A DNA stretch of 64,000 nt, from assembly GCA_021770845.1 (NCBI GenBank), contig JAETQF010000012.1, forward strand, positions 1 through 64,000, read 5' to 3'. This document shows positions 17,706 to 29,999 of this stretch, in pieces (the stretch's first letter is position 1; every line of letters begins with the position of its first letter). Below the pieces are notes generated by a model. That model saw nothing but the letters and a program-made list of their open reading frames with translations. It ran no database searches and was not told where the DNA came from. Source of the stretch: Oscillospiraceae bacterium (GTDB lineage Bacteria > Bacillota > Clostridia > Oscillospirales > Oscillospiraceae). Made by a program: the position numbers and the translations under genes.

Positions 17706-18806
17706 ATGGCAGACAAGAAAAAGACGGTGGAGGCCGCCGCCCCCGCCTCGGACAAGAAAAAGGCCCTGTCCACCTGCATTGCCCAGATCGAGAAGGACTA
17801 CGGCAAGGGCTCCATCATGCGCCTGGGCGAGAACTCCCACATCGTGGTGGAGGCCATCCCCACCGGCTCCCTGTCCCTGGACATCGCCCTGGGCATCGGC
17901 GGCGTGCCCAAGGGGCGCATTATCGAGATCTACGGCCCCGAGTCCTCCGGCAAGACCACCCTGGCCCTGCACATCGTGGCCGAGGCCCAGAAGCGGGGGG
18001 GCGAGGTGGCCTTCATCGACGCCGAGCACGCCCTGGATCCCACCTATGCCCGGGCGCTGGGCGTGGACATCGACTCCATGCTGATTTCCCAGCCGGACAC
18101 CGGCGAGCAGGGGCTGGAGATCTGCGAGGCCCTGGTGCGCTCCGGCGCCATCGACGTGGTGGTGGTGGACTCGGTGGCGGCGCTGACCCCCCGGGCGGAG
18201 ATCGAGGGCGACATGGGCGACTCCCACGTGGGCCTGCTGGCCCGGCTCATGAGCCAGGCCCTGCGGAAGCTGGCGGGCTCCATCTCCAAGACAAACTGCA
18301 TCGTCATCTTCATCAACCAGCTCCGGGAGAAGGTGGGCGTGGTGTACGGCAACCCGGAGGTCACCACCGGCGGCCGGGCGCTGAAGTTCTACGCCTCTGT
18401 GCGTATGGAGGTGCGGCGGATCGAGGCCATCAAGAACGGCGCCGAGGTCATCGGCAACCGCACCCGGGCCAAGATCGTGAAGAACAAGGTGGCCCCCCCC
18501 TTCCGGGAGGCGGAGTTCGAGATCATGTACGGCGAGGGCATCTCCAAGCTGGGCGAGCTGGTGGATCTGGCCGTCCGGCTGGACATCGTGCAGAAGTCCG
18601 GCTCCTGGTTCTCCATGGGGGAGACCCGGCTGGGCCAGGGCAGGGACGCGGTGAAGCAGTATTTCCAGGAAAACCCGGAGGTGGCGGAAAAGGTGGAAGC
18701 CGAGGTGCGGGCCAACTCCTTCAAGCTGATGAGCCGCCAGTCCCAGGTGGCGGCCAAGGCCGCGGGCCGGGCGGTGGACGTGTCCGCCGACGAATTTGAA
18801 GGGTGA
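17706..18806 (+). CDS. recA: Recombinase RecA
   Basis: [51 protein letters not shown]. Confidence 0.98.
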   Translation: MADKKKTVEAAAPASDKKKALSTCIAQIEKDYGKGSIMRLGENSHIVVEAIPTGSLSLDIALGIGGVPKGRIIEIYGPESSGKTTLALHIVAEAQKRGGEVAFIDAEHALDPTYARALGVDIDSMLISQPDTGEQGLEICEALVRSGAIDVVVVDSVAALTPRAEIEGDMGDSHVGLLARLMSQALRKLAGSISKTNCIVIFINQLREKVGVVYGNPEVTTGGRALKFYASVRMEVRRIEAIKNGAEVIGNRTRAKIVKNKVAPPFREAEFEIMYGEGISKLGELVDLAVRLDIVQKSGSWFSMGETRLGQGRDAVKQYFQENPEVAEKVEAEVRANSFKLMSRQSQVAAKAAGRAVDVSADEFEG

Positions 18807-19498
18807 AAATCAAGAAGCTGGAGCCCTCCCGGCATAAACAGGGCCGCTGGCTGGTGTGGCTGGACGATGCCTCCCTTGTCCGGGTGGGGGAGGGGGATGT
18901 GGTGTCCCTGGGCCTGTACGCCGGCAAGGAGCTGACCGACGCCGAGGGGGAGGCCCTGGCCGCCGCCGGGGAGCAGTCCCGGCTGATGGAGCGGGCGGTG
19001 GGGCTGCTGGCCCAGCGGCCCATGTCCCGGCGGGAGCTGCTGGACAAGCTGTGCGCCCCGCCCCGGCCCAAGCGGGGAAAATACCCCTATGACAAGCTGG
19101 ACGACGGGCCCGATCCGTCGCTTTTACAGGCCCAAAAGGAGGCCCTGCGGGAGCGGGCGGAGGGGGTGGCCGACCGGCTCGCCGACCTGGGCCTGCTCAA
19201 TGACGAGGAATACGCCCGCACGGTGGTGCGGCACTACGCCGCCAAGGGCTACGGCCCCCGGAAGATCCGGGACGAGCTGTACCGCCGGGGGGTGCCCCGG
19301 GAATACTGGGAGGAGGCCCTGGAGGAGCGGGAGCCGGACAGCAGCCAGATCGAGAAGCTGGCCCGGCAGAAGCTCCGTGGGGCCGAGCCCACCCGGGAAA
19401 ACCTGAAAAAAGTGTCCGACTATCTGGCCCGCCGGGGCTATGGGTGGGACGAGATCTCCGGGGCGCTGGAGCGCCTCCGGGAGGAGGAATGGGAGTAG
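18803..19498 (+). CDS. recX: Regulatory protein RecX
   Basis: Directly downstream of recA with a GTGA overlap; [27 protein letters not shown] motifs. Confidence 0.88.
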   Translation: MKIKKLEPSRHKQGRWLVWLDDASLVRVGEGDVVSLGLYAGKELTDAEGEALAAAGEQSRLMERAVGLLAQRPMSRRELLDKLCAPPRPKRGKYPYDKLDDGPDPSLLQAQKEALRERAEGVADRLADLGLLNDEEYARTVVRHYAAKGYGPRKIRDELYRRGVPREYWEEALEEREPDSSQIEKLARQKLRGAEPTRENLKKVSDYLARRGYGWDEISGALERLREEEWE

Positions 19499-20824
19499 AT
19501 GGGATATAAGGTGGCGTTCCAGTCCCTGGGCTGCGCCAAAAATCTGGTGAACACCGAGCAGATGATGGCCCTGTGCCGGGAGGCGGGCCACACCGTCACC
19601 GGCGAAGTAGAGGGGGCGGACGTGGCGGTGCTCAACACCTGCGGCTTCATTGAGTCCGCCAAGAGCGAGGCCATCGACGCCATTTTGGAGCTGGGGGCGC
19701 TGAAGCAGGCGGGGAAGCTGAAAAAGCTGCTGGTGGCGGGCTGCCTGAGCCAGCGCTATCCCGACGAGATCCGGGCGGATCTGCCCGAAGTGGACGGCCT
19801 GCTGGGCACGGGGAGCTATACCGACGTGGTGTCCGCCGTGGAGGAGCTGATGGCGGGGGAGCGGCCGGAGCATTTCGGGGAGATCGCCCAAGCCTATGAC
19901 GACGGAGAACGGTGGGTGACCACCCCGCCCTGGACGGCCTACCTGAAAATTGCCGAGGGCTGCTCCAACGGCTGCGCCTTCTGCATCATCCCCAAGCTGC
20001 GGGGAAGATACCGCAGCCGCTCCATGGCGGCGCTTTTAGCGGAGGCCAAGGGGCTGGCGGACAGCGGGGTGAAGGAGCTCATTGTTATCGCCCAGGACAT
20101 CACCCGCTATGGGCTGGACTTGAAGGACGGCTCTACGCTGGCGGGGCTGCTGACGGAGCTTTGCAAGCTGGACTTCCACTGGATCCGGCTGCACTACCTC
20201 TACCCGGAGGCGGTGACGGACGAGCTGATTCAGGTCATTGCCCGGGAAAAGAAGATCGTCCACTATCTGGATATCCCCATCCAGCACGCCAACGACGGCA
20301 TTTTGAAGGCCATGCGCCGCCGCAGCACCAGGGCGGAGATCGAGGCGCTGTTTGCCAAGCTCCGGGCGGCCATGCCCGACGTGGTGATTCGCACCTCCCT
20401 GATCTGCGGCCTGCCCGGGGAGGGGGAGGCGGAGTTCGAGGAGCTGTGCGAGTTTCTGCGGGAACAGAAGCTCCAGCGGGCGGGGGTGTTCCAGTTCTCC
20501 CCGGAGGAGGGCACCCTGGCCGCCGCCATGGGCAGCCAGGTGGATCCGGACGTGGCGGAGCGCCGGGTGGAGCTGGTGGTGGATCTCCAGTCCCGGATCA
20601 TGGACGAATACAACGAGCAGCGGCTGGGCTCCTGCATGGAGGTACTGTGCGAGGGTTTTGACGTTGAGGCGGGCTGCTACGCGGGCCGCACCTATGCCGA
20701 CTCGGTGGATATCGACGGCCGGGTGCTGTTCACGGCGGCGGGGCTTGTCCCGGCGGGGGAATTCGTGTGGGTGCGGATCACCGGCGTGTCCGACGGCGAC
20801 CTCACCGGCGAGATCGAGGACTGA
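19499..20824 (+). CDS. rimO: Ribosomal protein S12 methylthiotransferase RimO
   Basis: SLGCAKNLVNTEQM, EGCSNGCAFCIIPKLRGRYRSR radical SAM motif. Confidence 0.95.
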   Translation: MGYKVAFQSLGCAKNLVNTEQMMALCREAGHTVTGEVEGADVAVLNTCGFIESAKSEAIDAILELGALKQAGKLKKLLVAGCLSQRYPDEIRADLPEVDGLLGTGSYTDVVSAVEELMAGERPEHFGEIAQAYDDGERWVTTPPWTAYLKIAEGCSNGCAFCIIPKLRGRYRSRSMAALLAEAKGLADSGVKELIVIAQDITRYGLDLKDGSTLAGLLTELCKLDFHWIRLHYLYPEAVTDELIQVIAREKKIVHYLDIPIQHANDGILKAMRRRSTRAEIEALFAKLRAAMPDVVIRTSLICGLPGEGEAEFEELCEFLREQKLQRAGVFQFSPEEGTLAAAMGSQVDPDVAERRVELVVDLQSRIMDEYNEQRLGSCMEVLCEGFDVEAGCYAGRTYADSVDIDGRVLFTAAGLVPAGEFVWVRITGVSDGDLTGEIED

Positions 20825-20841
20825 GGAAAGGAAGAAAGGGA

Positions 20842-21384
20842 ATGAATACGGCAAACAAGCTGACCATGCTGCGGGTGGTGCTGATCCCGGTGTACCTCAT
20901 CCTGTGGCACATTGACGCTCCGTGGAGCATCTACGCCGCCCTGGCGGTATTCGTGATCGCCAGCCTGACGGATCTGCTGGACGGCTACATCGCCCGGCAC
21001 TACAACCAGGTCACCGACTTCGGCAAGTTCATGGATCCCCTGGCGGACAAGGTGCTGGTGCTCACCGCCATGGCCTGCTTCTGCGGGGCGGGCCGCTTCC
21101 CGGACTGGGCGCTGGTGATCGTCATCGCCCGGGAGTTCGCCGTGTCCGGCCTGCGGCTGGTGGCGGTGGACAACGGGCGGGTCATCGCCGCCGGGTGGTC
21201 GGGCAAGGTGAAAACCGCCTCCACCATGGTGTGCCTGTGCCTGATGCACCTGGCCGCGCCTATCCTGAGCGGCCTGCCCAACTATCTGGACTGGGCGTGC
21301 GTCATCATCATCGCCGCCACCACCCTGTACTCCGGCATCGAGTATTTCGTCCTCAACCGGGACGTGCTGAACTGGAACAAGTGA
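20842..21384 (+). CDS. pgsA: CDP-diacylglycerol-glycerol-3-phosphate 3-phosphatidyltransferase
   Basis: CDP-alcohol phosphotransferase motif DLLDGYIARHYNQVTDFGKFMDPLADK. Confidence 0.93.
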   Translation: MNTANKLTMLRVVLIPVYLILWHIDAPWSIYAALAVFVIASLTDLLDGYIARHYNQVTDFGKFMDPLADKVLVLTAMACFCGAGRFPDWALVIVIAREFAVSGLRLVAVDNGRVIAAGWSGKVKTASTMVCLCLMHLAAPILSGLPNYLDWACVIIIAATTLYSGIEYFVLNRDVLNWNK

Positions 21385-21388
21385 GAAC

Positions 21389-21424
21389 AAGTCCGGCCCG
21401 CGCGCAGCGCGGGCCGGACTTTTA
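21389..21424 (+). terminator. Rho-independent terminator after pgsA
   Basis: AAGTCCGGCCCGCGCGCAGCGCGGGCCGGACTTTT. Confidence 0.8.
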
Positions 21425-22369
21425 TCCCGTCATGAACCGCGCCAGCAGGAAGGCGATCCCCCCGCAGGCGGGGAAGGTGAGGATCCACGCCCCCGCCATC
21501 TGGCCCATCACCGCCCCGCTGGCCCCCCGGCCCGCGCCGCATACGGCGGCCACCTTGGCGTGGGTGGTGGACACGGGCAGCCCCAGGGCGGAGCAGGCCA
21601 GCAGCACCGCCCCCGCCCCCAGATCCGCCGCCAGCCCCTCGGCGGGGGAGAGTTGGGCCAGCTGGGTGCCCACCTTTTCCACGATGGGCTTCCCGCCCAG
21701 GGCGGTGCCCAGGGCCATCACCCCGGCGGTGAGCAGGGCCAGCCCCAGCCGGGAGGGCCCGCCGTCCGGGCCAAAGCCGTGGATCAACAGGAGCAGGGCC
21801 AGGAACTTCTGCCCGTCCTGGGCCCCGTGGAGCAGGGCGGTGAGGGCGGCGGCCCACCGCTGGCCCCGGTCGGGGCGGCGTATGCGGCCCTCCAGCCCCC
21901 GCCGGAGGATCCGCCCCGCCAGCGCCCCGGCGGGCAGGGACAGCCCCAGCCCCGCCAGCGCCCGGATCCACGCCCCGGCGTTGAGCTGGGCCAGTCCGCC
22001 GCCTAAAGCCAGCGCCCCGCCGGACAGGCCCGCCAGCAGGGCGTGGCTCTCGCTGGTGGGCAGGCCGAACCGCCAGGCCGCCACCGCCCACAGCACGATG
22101 GCCAGCAGGGCGGCGTTCAGGGCGATGACCCCGGAGCGGGGCTGGGCGAAGGACACCAGCTCCCCCACCGTGTCCGCCACGGCGGGGAAGCACAGGCAGG
22201 CCAGCGCCGCCCCGGCGAAGTTGCACACCGCCGCCAGCGCCACCCCCCGGCGGAAGGACAGCGCCCCGGAGCCCACGGCGGTGGCGATGGCGTTGGGCGC
22301 GTCCGTCCAGCCGTTGACGAAGATCACCGCCAGCACCAGCAGACGGGCCAGACCCACAGCCCCCTCCAT
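21422..22369 (-). CDS. PiT-family inorganic phosphate transporter
   Basis: NGWTDAPNAIATAV, GLPTSESHAL, LGLPVSTTHAKVAA motifs. Confidence 0.85.
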   Translation of the reverse strand: MEGAVGLARLLVLAVIFVNGWTDAPNAIATAVGSGALSFRRGVALAAVCNFAGAALACLCFPAVADTVGELVSFAQPRSGVIALNAALLAIVLWAVAAWRFGLPTSESHALLAGLSGGALALGGGLAQLNAGAWIRALAGLGLSLPAGALAGRILRRGLEGRIRRPDRGQRWAAALTALLHGAQDGQKFLALLLLIHGFGPDGGPSRLGLALLTAGVMALGTALGGKPIVEKVGTQLAQLSPAEGLAADLGAGAVLLACSALGLPVSTTHAKVAAVCGAGRGASGAVMGQMAGAWILTFPACGGIAFLLARFMTG

Positions 22370-22548
22370 GGCGTTCCCCCCTCTTATATGGTCAAACTGC
22401 TGTCTGAGTATACGGGAGAGCGGGGGCGGATATGACGAAGCTGATAAATTTGAAAATCTTTCAAAATAAAAAAGGTTTTTTCCCGCCGCCCGGGTATAAG
22501 AGCGTAGACAGAAAAAACGCCTATGGGGCGTGCGAGGAGGGACGGCAC

Positions 22549-23559
22549 ATGGATCAGAGCATACGGGAGCGCACCGAGGCGCTGGAGCGGCAGACCCTCT
22601 CCCCCCGGGCCTGCCTGTCCGCCCAATCCAAAGGGCGGGCGGTGGACATCCCCCCCTGTCCCATGCGAACCTGCTTCCAGCGGGACATCGACCGGGTGGT
22701 GCACTGCAAGTCCTTCCGGCGGCTGAAGCACAAGACCCAGGTGTTCCTCCAGCCCGAGGGGGATCACTACCGCACCCGCATGACCCACACCCTGGAGGTG
22801 TCCCGCATCGCCCGCACCATGGCCCGGGGGCTGGCCCTCAACGAGGATCTCACCGAGGCGGCGGCCCTGGCCCACGACCTGGGCCACACCCCCTTCGGCC
22901 ACGCCGGGGAGCGGGCCCTGTCCCGGATGGTGGAGGGGGGCTTCCGGCACTACGAGCAGTCCCTGCGGGTGGTGGATCGGCTGGAGAACGACGGGGCGGG
23001 GCTGAACCTGTGCCATGAGGTGCGGGACGGCATCCTGTGCCACACCGCCGGCCGGCCGGCGGACACCCTGGAGGGCCAGCTGGTGCGCTTCGCCGACAAG
23101 ATCGCCTACATCAACCACGACATCGACGACGCCATGCGGGGGGGCATCATCTTCCCCACCGACATCCCCGCCCACATCTCCGAGGTTCTGGGCTACACCC
23201 ACGGGGAGCGCATCGAGGCCCTGACCCTGGACGTGATCCGCTCCAGCGGGGAGGGGGACGAGATCCGGCAGTCCCCCACCGTGGCCCAGGCCATGGCGGA
23301 GCTGAAGGCGTTCATGTTCGAGTCCGTCTACTTCAACCCCCTGGCCAAGGGGGAGGAGGGCAAGGCGGAGGACATGATCTGCCTCCTCTTTGAATACTAT
23401 TGCAAGCACACGGACAAGCTGCCGCCGGAGTACCAGGACATCCTCCTGCGGGAAGGGGTGCAGCGGGCGGCGCTGGACTACATCGCGGGCATGACGGACA
23501 CCTACGCCGTGGAGCAGTTCGGGGATCTGTTCATTCCGAAGGGGTGGGTGGTGAAATGA
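22549..23559 (+). CDS. dgt: dGTPase-like HD-domain triphosphohydrolase
   Basis: FRRLKHKTQVF, THTLEVSRIAR, ALAHDLGHTPFGHAGE (HD motif). Confidence 0.9.
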   Translation: MDQSIRERTEALERQTLSPRACLSAQSKGRAVDIPPCPMRTCFQRDIDRVVHCKSFRRLKHKTQVFLQPEGDHYRTRMTHTLEVSRIARTMARGLALNEDLTEAAALAHDLGHTPFGHAGERALSRMVEGGFRHYEQSLRVVDRLENDGAGLNLCHEVRDGILCHTAGRPADTLEGQLVRFADKIAYINHDIDDAMRGGIIFPTDIPAHISEVLGYTHGERIEALTLDVIRSSGEGDEIRQSPTVAQAMAELKAFMFESVYFNPLAKGEEGKAEDMICLLFEYYCKHTDKLPPEYQDILLREGVQRAALDYIAGMTDTYAVEQFGDLFIPKGWVVK

Positions 23560-24185
23560 CCGAGTACCTTGTCCCCACCCGCGCCTCGGAGACAGAGTTC
23601 ACCGAAAAGCGATCCACCTTCATCGGCCGCGTCTTTCCCGTGGAGACGGAGGAGGAGGCCCGGGCCCGCATCGACGAGGTCAAAAAGAAGCACCACGACG
23701 CCCGGCACAACTGCTGGTGCTACCTGATCCAGGACGGCCCGGTGCGCTACTCCGACGACGGGGAGCCCCAGGGCACCGCGGGCCAGCCCATGCTGGGGGT
23801 GTTCCAGAAGGAGGGGGTCACCAACGTGTGCTGCGTGGTGACCCGGTACTTCGGCGGGGTGCTGCTGGGGGCGGGGGGCCTGGTGCGGGCCTACACCCAG
23901 AGCGCCAAGGACGCCCTGGACGCGGCGGGCGTCTCGGCGGTGCGCCGCTGGCTGGAGCTGGCGGTGGAGTGCCCCTACAGCTTTCTGGAGCGGGTGAAGC
24001 TGGCCTGCGCCGCCCAGGGGGGCGCGGTGGGGGAGATCGAGTACGCCGCCGCCGTCACCGTCCACGCCCTGCTGCCCGAGGAGGGGGCGGAGGCGTTCCG
24101 GGCGGGAATCACCGAGCTGTCCGCCGGGGCTTTTTCCGCCGTGGAGCTGGGCGAGGTTTTGAAAGCAGTTCCCATTGACCAATAA
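23556..24185 (+). CDS. YigZ/IMPACT-family protein
   Basis: KRSTFIGRVFPV, SDDGEPQGTAGQPML, VTRYFGGVLLGAGGLVRAY. Confidence 0.9.
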   Translation: MTEYLVPTRASETEFTEKRSTFIGRVFPVETEEEARARIDEVKKKHHDARHNCWCYLIQDGPVRYSDDGEPQGTAGQPMLGVFQKEGVTNVCCVVTRYFGGVLLGAGGLVRAYTQSAKDALDAAGVSAVRRWLELAVECPYSFLERVKLACAAQGGAVGEIEYAAAVTVHALLPEEGAEAFRAGITELSAGAFSAVELGEVLKAVPIDQ

Positions 24186-24240
24186 ATTCCCAAAACAGTG
24201 TAAAACAGGGCAAATTTGGCTATGATGCGGAGGTGGAACC

Positions 24241-26022
24241 ATGCCGATACCCGAGCCCTTTCTGGACGACCTGAACAGCAGGCTCAATATTGTGGACGTG
24301 GTTTCCGCCTATGTGCCCCTGACCAAAAAGGGGGGGAACTACTGGGGGCTGTGCCCCTTCCACCACGAAAAAACCCCCTCCTTTTCCGTCAACGAGTCCC
24401 GGCAGATCTTCCACTGCTTCGGCTGCGGCAAGGGGGGCGGGGCGGCCCGGTTCCTCATGGAGATGGAGAGCCTGTCCTTCCCGGACGCGGTGCGCAAGCT
24501 GGCGGATCAGGCGGGGCTTCAGATGCCGGAGGACACCGGCGGCGACGGCCGGTGGCGGGAACGGCGGGCGCGTATTCTGGAGCTCAACCGCGAGGCCGCC
24601 CGGTTCTACCGCTCCATGCTGTCCGACCCCCGGGGGGCGGAGGTGGCGTCCTACATCCGGGACAAGCGGCGGATCAGCCCCAAATTTTCCGCCCGGTTCG
24701 GCCTGGGGGCGGCCCCCGACGCCTGGGACAGCCTGATCCTGGCCATGCGGGACAAGGGCTACGAGAAGGCGGAGCTCATTGAGGCGGGCCTGGCGGTGGC
24801 GGGCAAGGGGGGCGGCGTGTACGACAAGTACCGCAACCGCCTGATGCTGCCCGTTATCGACGTGCGGGGGGACGTGATCGGCTTCACCAGCCGGGTGATG
24901 GACGACTCCACCCCCAAGTACCTGAACACGCCGGAGACGGCCATCTTCAAAAAACGTTCCATCCTCTACGGGTTGAACTACGCCAAAAAGACCAAGCGGC
25001 CCAACTTCATCCTGGTGGAGGGGAACATCGACGTCATCACCCTGCACCAGGCGGGCTTTGACAACACGGTGGCCACCATGGGCACCGCCCTGACGGAGGA
25101 GCACGTGCGCCTGCTGGGGCGGTACACGAAAGAGCTGGTGCTGTGCTACGACAACGACGCCGCCGGGGAGGACGCCACCCAGCGGGCCATCGCCCTGCTG
25201 CGCGGCTCGGAGATCGGGGTGAAGGTGCTGCGCCTGCCCCGCCGCCGCACCCAGTCGGGGGAGCTGGTGAAGCAGGACGCGGACGACTATATCAAGAACT
25301 GCGGCCCCGCCGCCTTTGAGGAGCTGATGAACGGCAGCGCCAACTCCGCCGAGTACCGCCTGAGCGTGGTGCGGGATCAGTTTGACCTGACCCGGGACGA
25401 CCAGCGGGCCCAGTACCTGCTGGCGGCGGCGGAGGTGGTGGCCGGCCTGTCCAGCCCGGTGGAGCGGGAGATCTACGCCGGCCGGTGCGCCGAGACGGCG
25501 GGGGTGTCCAAGGAGGCGGTGCTCCAGGAGGTGGAGCGCCAGCGCCAGAAACGCCGCCGGGAGGCCCGCAAGCAGGAGGAGCGCCGGAACCTGGCCCCCG
25601 TCCGGGAGCTCCAGCCCAGGAGCCGGGAGCTGCGGTACGAGAACGTCCGCTCCGCCCGGGCGGAGGAGGGCGTGCTGCGGATCGTGCTGCTGGACGGCGA
25701 CTACTTCCGGCAGATGGAGCCGCTGAGCGAGGAGCACTTCACCTCGCCGCTGCTGAGAAAGGCGTTTGTGCTGCTGCGGGACAGGTGGAAGGCGGGCAAG
25801 AGCGTCACCCTGCCCGCCCTGGAGGGGCAGCTCACCCCGGAGGAGATGGATCAGCTCTCCGCCGCCGTCCAGGAGAACCAGCCCCGGACGACGGCGGCGG
25901 CGGCGCTGGAGGACTGCAAGCAGGTGATCCTGCTGGAGCACAGCAAAAGGGACATATCGGACGAGAGGGATCTCAGAGCCTTGAAGGATGTACTCAAACA
26001 GAAAAAAGCCTATGGAGGATGA
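24241..26022 (+). CDS. dnaG: DNA primase
   Basis: [13 protein letters not shown] zinc finger, [16 protein letters not shown] Toprim. Confidence 0.97.
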   Translation: MPIPEPFLDDLNSRLNIVDVVSAYVPLTKKGGNYWGLCPFHHEKTPSFSVNESRQIFHCFGCGKGGGAARFLMEMESLSFPDAVRKLADQAGLQMPEDTGGDGRWRERRARILELNREAARFYRSMLSDPRGAEVASYIRDKRRISPKFSARFGLGAAPDAWDSLILAMRDKGYEKAELIEAGLAVAGKGGGVYDKYRNRLMLPVIDVRGDVIGFTSRVMDDSTPKYLNTPETAIFKKRSILYGLNYAKKTKRPNFILVEGNIDVITLHQAGFDNTVATMGTALTEEHVRLLGRYTKELVLCYDNDAAGEDATQRAIALLRGSEIGVKVLRLPRRRTQSGELVKQDADDYIKNCGPAAFEELMNGSANSAEYRLSVVRDQFDLTRDDQRAQYLLAAAEVVAGLSSPVEREIYAGRCAETAGVSKEAVLQEVERQRQKRRREARKQEERRNLAPVRELQPRSRELRYENVRSARAEEGVLRIVLLDGDYFRQMEPLSEEHFTSPLLRKAFVLLRDRWKAGKSVTLPALEGQLTPEEMDQLSAAVQENQPRTTAAAALEDCKQVILLEHSKRDISDERDLRALKDVLKQKKAYGG

Positions 26023-26029
26023 AAGACCA

Positions 26030-27334
<1,305 letters not shown>

Positions 27335-27343
27335 ATTTATTGG

Positions 27344-27377
27344 AAAAGCCCGTCTCCGGGTTCGGAGGCGGGCTTTT
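27344..27377 (+). terminator. Rho-independent terminator after rpoD
   Basis: AAAAGCCCGTCTCCGggttCGGAGGCGGGCTTTT. Confidence 0.85.
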
Positions 27378-27383
27378 GCCGGC

Positions 27384-28271
27384 TTATCGGAACACCCGGT
27401 TAAAATCCCGGGGCATTTTGGCCCTGAAGGTGACAGGTTCCCCGGTAGCGGGGTGGATGAAGGACAGCTCGTTGGCGTGGAGGCACAGCCGCCCGATGGG
27501 GTTGGTGCGGGCTCCGTACTGCTTGTCCCCCGCCACGGGGCAGCCCTTCTCCTTCATGTGCACCCGGATCTGGTTCTTCCGCCCCGTCTCAATGGAGATG
27601 TCCAGCAGGGCGTATCCGTTCCCGGCCTTGACGATCTGGTAGCTGGTGACGGCCTCCTTGGCCCCCTTCCCCGGCGCGCCGGAAAAGCTCAGGTGGGTGT
27701 CCGTCTCCACCAGCCAGGAGCGGATGGTGTCCTGGGTGGGCTTGGGCACCCCCTCCACCACCGCCAGATAGCCCCGGCGGGTGACGATCTCGTTCCACCG
27801 GGACTGGAACAGCTCCTTCGTCTCCGCGTCCCGGGCGAACATCAGCACCCCCGACGTGTCCCGATCCAGCCGGTGGAGCACGAAGATCCGGTCGTCCACC
27901 CGCCGGGCCTTCACGTAGTCGGTGACCATATGGTAGGCGGTGCGGGTTTTCTCCCTGTCGGTGGCCACGCTGAGCAGCTTGGCGGGCTTGTTCACCACGA
28001 TCAGGTGCTCGTCCTCATAGAGGATGGGGAAGGGCAGCGCGTCCGCCCTGGGGGCGGAGGAGGGCAGTATGGCCACCTGCTGCCCGGGCAGCAGCGGGGT
28101 GTCGAACTGGGAGAGGGGCACGCCGTCCACCGCCACCAGCCGGCGGGAGAGGAGGGATTTCACGTTGTTCCGGCTCTTGCCCTTCACGTGGGCCAGCAGG
28201 AAGGGGAGCAGGGTGTCGGGCTCGGTGACCGTATAAACCGGGGCGTCCCGGTGCTGTTCGCTGCGTTCCAT
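27384..28271 (-). CDS. RluA-family pseudouridine synthase
   Basis: VVNKPAKLLSVATD, HRLDRDTSGVLMFA motif, GRKNQIRVHM. Confidence 0.92.
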   Translation of the reverse strand: MERSEQHRDAPVYTVTEPDTLLPFLLAHVKGKSRNNVKSLLSRRLVAVDGVPLSQFDTPLLPGQQVAILPSSAPRADALPFPILYEDEHLIVVNKPAKLLSVATDREKTRTAYHMVTDYVKARRVDDRIFVLHRLDRDTSGVLMFARDAETKELFQSRWNEIVTRRGYLAVVEGVPKPTQDTIRSWLVETDTHLSFSGAPGKGAKEAVTSYQIVKAGNGYALLDISIETGRKNQIRVHMKEKGCPVAGDKQYGARTNPIGRLCLHANELSFIHPATGEPVTFRAKMPRDFNRVFR

Positions 28272-28422
28272 AGAAACCGCCTTTCCTGGCCCTCCCGCCC
28301 GCAGGCTGGGGGGCCGCGTCATTTGGGATATCATATCATATCCCGGGGAAAAAGTCCACGAAATTCCAGCGGACAGGCAAGCCGGGCCGGGCGGCCGCAT
28401 ATTCTTGCCAGAGGTGATTGCT

Positions 28423-28698
28423 GTGGGGGAAAAGGAGGGCCTGCTGGCCCGGGCCTCCCGGGTGTTCGACCTGCCCGCCGACGCGGTGGCGGGGGCGCCC
28501 CGGGTGGAGATCATAGGGGACGGGGAGCTGCGCATGGCCCCCCACCGGGGCATTCTGGCCTACGGGGCGGAGGAGATCCACATATCCGGGGGGAAGATGG
28601 TGGTGCTGGTGCGGGGCCAGGGCCTGGAGCTGCGGGCCATGACGCCGGAGGAGCTGCTGATCACCGGCGAGATCCGGGCGGTAGAGTTTATGAGGTGA
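28423..28698 (+). CDS. yqfC: YqfC-like sporulation protein
   Basis: Short protein directly upstream of yqfD; PRVEIIGDGELRMAPHRGILAYGAEEIHI pattern; likely GTG start after GAGGTGAT. Confidence 0.75.
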   Translation: MGEKEGLLARASRVFDLPADAVAGAPRVEIIGDGELRMAPHRGILAYGAEEIHISGGKMVVLVRGQGLELRAMTPEELLITGEIRAVEFMR

Positions 28699-28702
28699 CA
28701 TC

Positions 28703-29971
28703 ATGAAAAAACTCATCAATCTGCTGCTGGGCTATGTGGAGATCGCCGTCACCGGGGCCTTCCCGGAGCGGCTGCTGAACCTGTGCGCCCAGAACCGGCT
28801 GCCATTCTGGCGGCTGCGCTGGACGGACGAGACCAGCTTCACCTTCCGGGTGGCCCTCCGGGATCGCAAGCGGCTGGACGAGCTGGCCCGGCGGGCCATG
28901 TGCGATCTGGAGGAGCGAAGCCGCCGGGGGGCGGCGGTGGCGGCGGAGCGAATGGTGGAGCACCGCTGGGGCTTCCTGCTGGGGCTGGGCTTTTGCGTGC
29001 TGGCGGTGAGCTTCCTGTCCCGGTTCCTGCTGGTGATCGAGGTGACGGGCAACGAGCGGGTGCCCACCGCCGTGATCCTGTCCCAGCTCCAGCGGGCGGG
29101 GGTGCGGCCCGGGGCCTTCGGCCCCGCCATCCGGGAGCGGGAGGCGGCCAACACCGCTCTGCTGGGCCTGCCCGAGCTGTCCTACCTGGCGGTGAACATC
29201 TACGGCACCCGGGCGGAGATCATTGTCCGGGAGGTGGAGAAGGCCCCGGAGCTGCTGGAGGAGGACGTGCCCGCCGACATTGTGGCGGCGGCGGACGGCA
29301 TCATCGAGGACATTCAGGCCGACTCCGGCCGGGCCATGTTCCAGGACGGCGACGTGGTGGCCAAGGGGGAGACGCTCATATCCGGCGTGCTGGATCTGAA
29401 GGAGCCGGAGGGGGGGACGGTGGATCTGGGCAGCCTGGTGGTGCACGCCGCGGGCAGCGTCACCGCCCGCACCTGGCGCACCCTGGAGGAGACCGTCCCC
29501 CTCACCGGGCAGGTCAAGGAGTACACCGGGGAGGAGGCCCGGGCGTACCACATAAAAATTTTGTGGTTTGAGCTGGATTTTTTTGAAAACAGTAGCATTT
29601 CCGGTGGGAGATATGATAAAATAATAGAGACTGCGGATCTGACCCTGTTCGGGCGGCCCATGCCCGCCTCCCTCACCACCGTCACCCGCCGGGGCTACAC
29701 CCTCCGGGAGGAGCCGGTGGACGCAGAGGCGGCGGCCGGGGAGCTGAAGGAGCTGCTGCTGTTCCGGCTGGAGGAGCTGATGGAGGAGCGGAAGGGCGAG
29801 GCCCTGCGCACCGACTTCGTCACCCGGCAGGAGAACGGGCGGCTGACGGTCACCCTGCTGGCGGAGTGCCGGGAGGAGATCGGCCGCACCGTGGAGCGGG
29901 ACGGGGAAGTGGGGCGGGTGTACGGAGGAAGCGCCGCAACCCCGCCGGAGGATACCAAAGACAACGGCTGA
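28703..29971 (+). CDS. yqfD: Sporulation protein YqfD
   Basis: Between yqfC and phoH; N-terminal small domain, single TM, extracytoplasmic domain. Confidence 0.85.
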   Translation: MKKLINLLLGYVEIAVTGAFPERLLNLCAQNRLPFWRLRWTDETSFTFRVALRDRKRLDELARRAMCDLEERSRRGAAVAAERMVEHRWGFLLGLGFCVLAVSFLSRFLLVIEVTGNERVPTAVILSQLQRAGVRPGAFGPAIREREAANTALLGLPELSYLAVNIYGTRAEIIVREVEKAPELLEEDVPADIVAAADGIIEDIQADSGRAMFQDGDVVAKGETLISGVLDLKEPEGGTVDLGSLVVHAAGSVTARTWRTLEETVPLTGQVKEYTGEEARAYHIKILWFELDFFENSSISGGRYDKIIETADLTLFGRPMPASLTTVTRRGYTLREEPVDAEAAAGELKELLLFRLEELMEERKGEALRTDFVTRQENGRLTVTLLAECREEIGRTVERDGEVGRVYGGSAATPPEDTKDNG

Positions 29972-29999
29972 CAGGCCGTTTACGAAGGAGAAGCGATCC

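Noticed and set aside
28340-28362. GGGATATCATATCATATCCC palindrome upstream of yqfC as a novel operator
   Set aside because: Single short palindrome in an AT-rich promoter region between divergent genes; not enough to distinguish from chance
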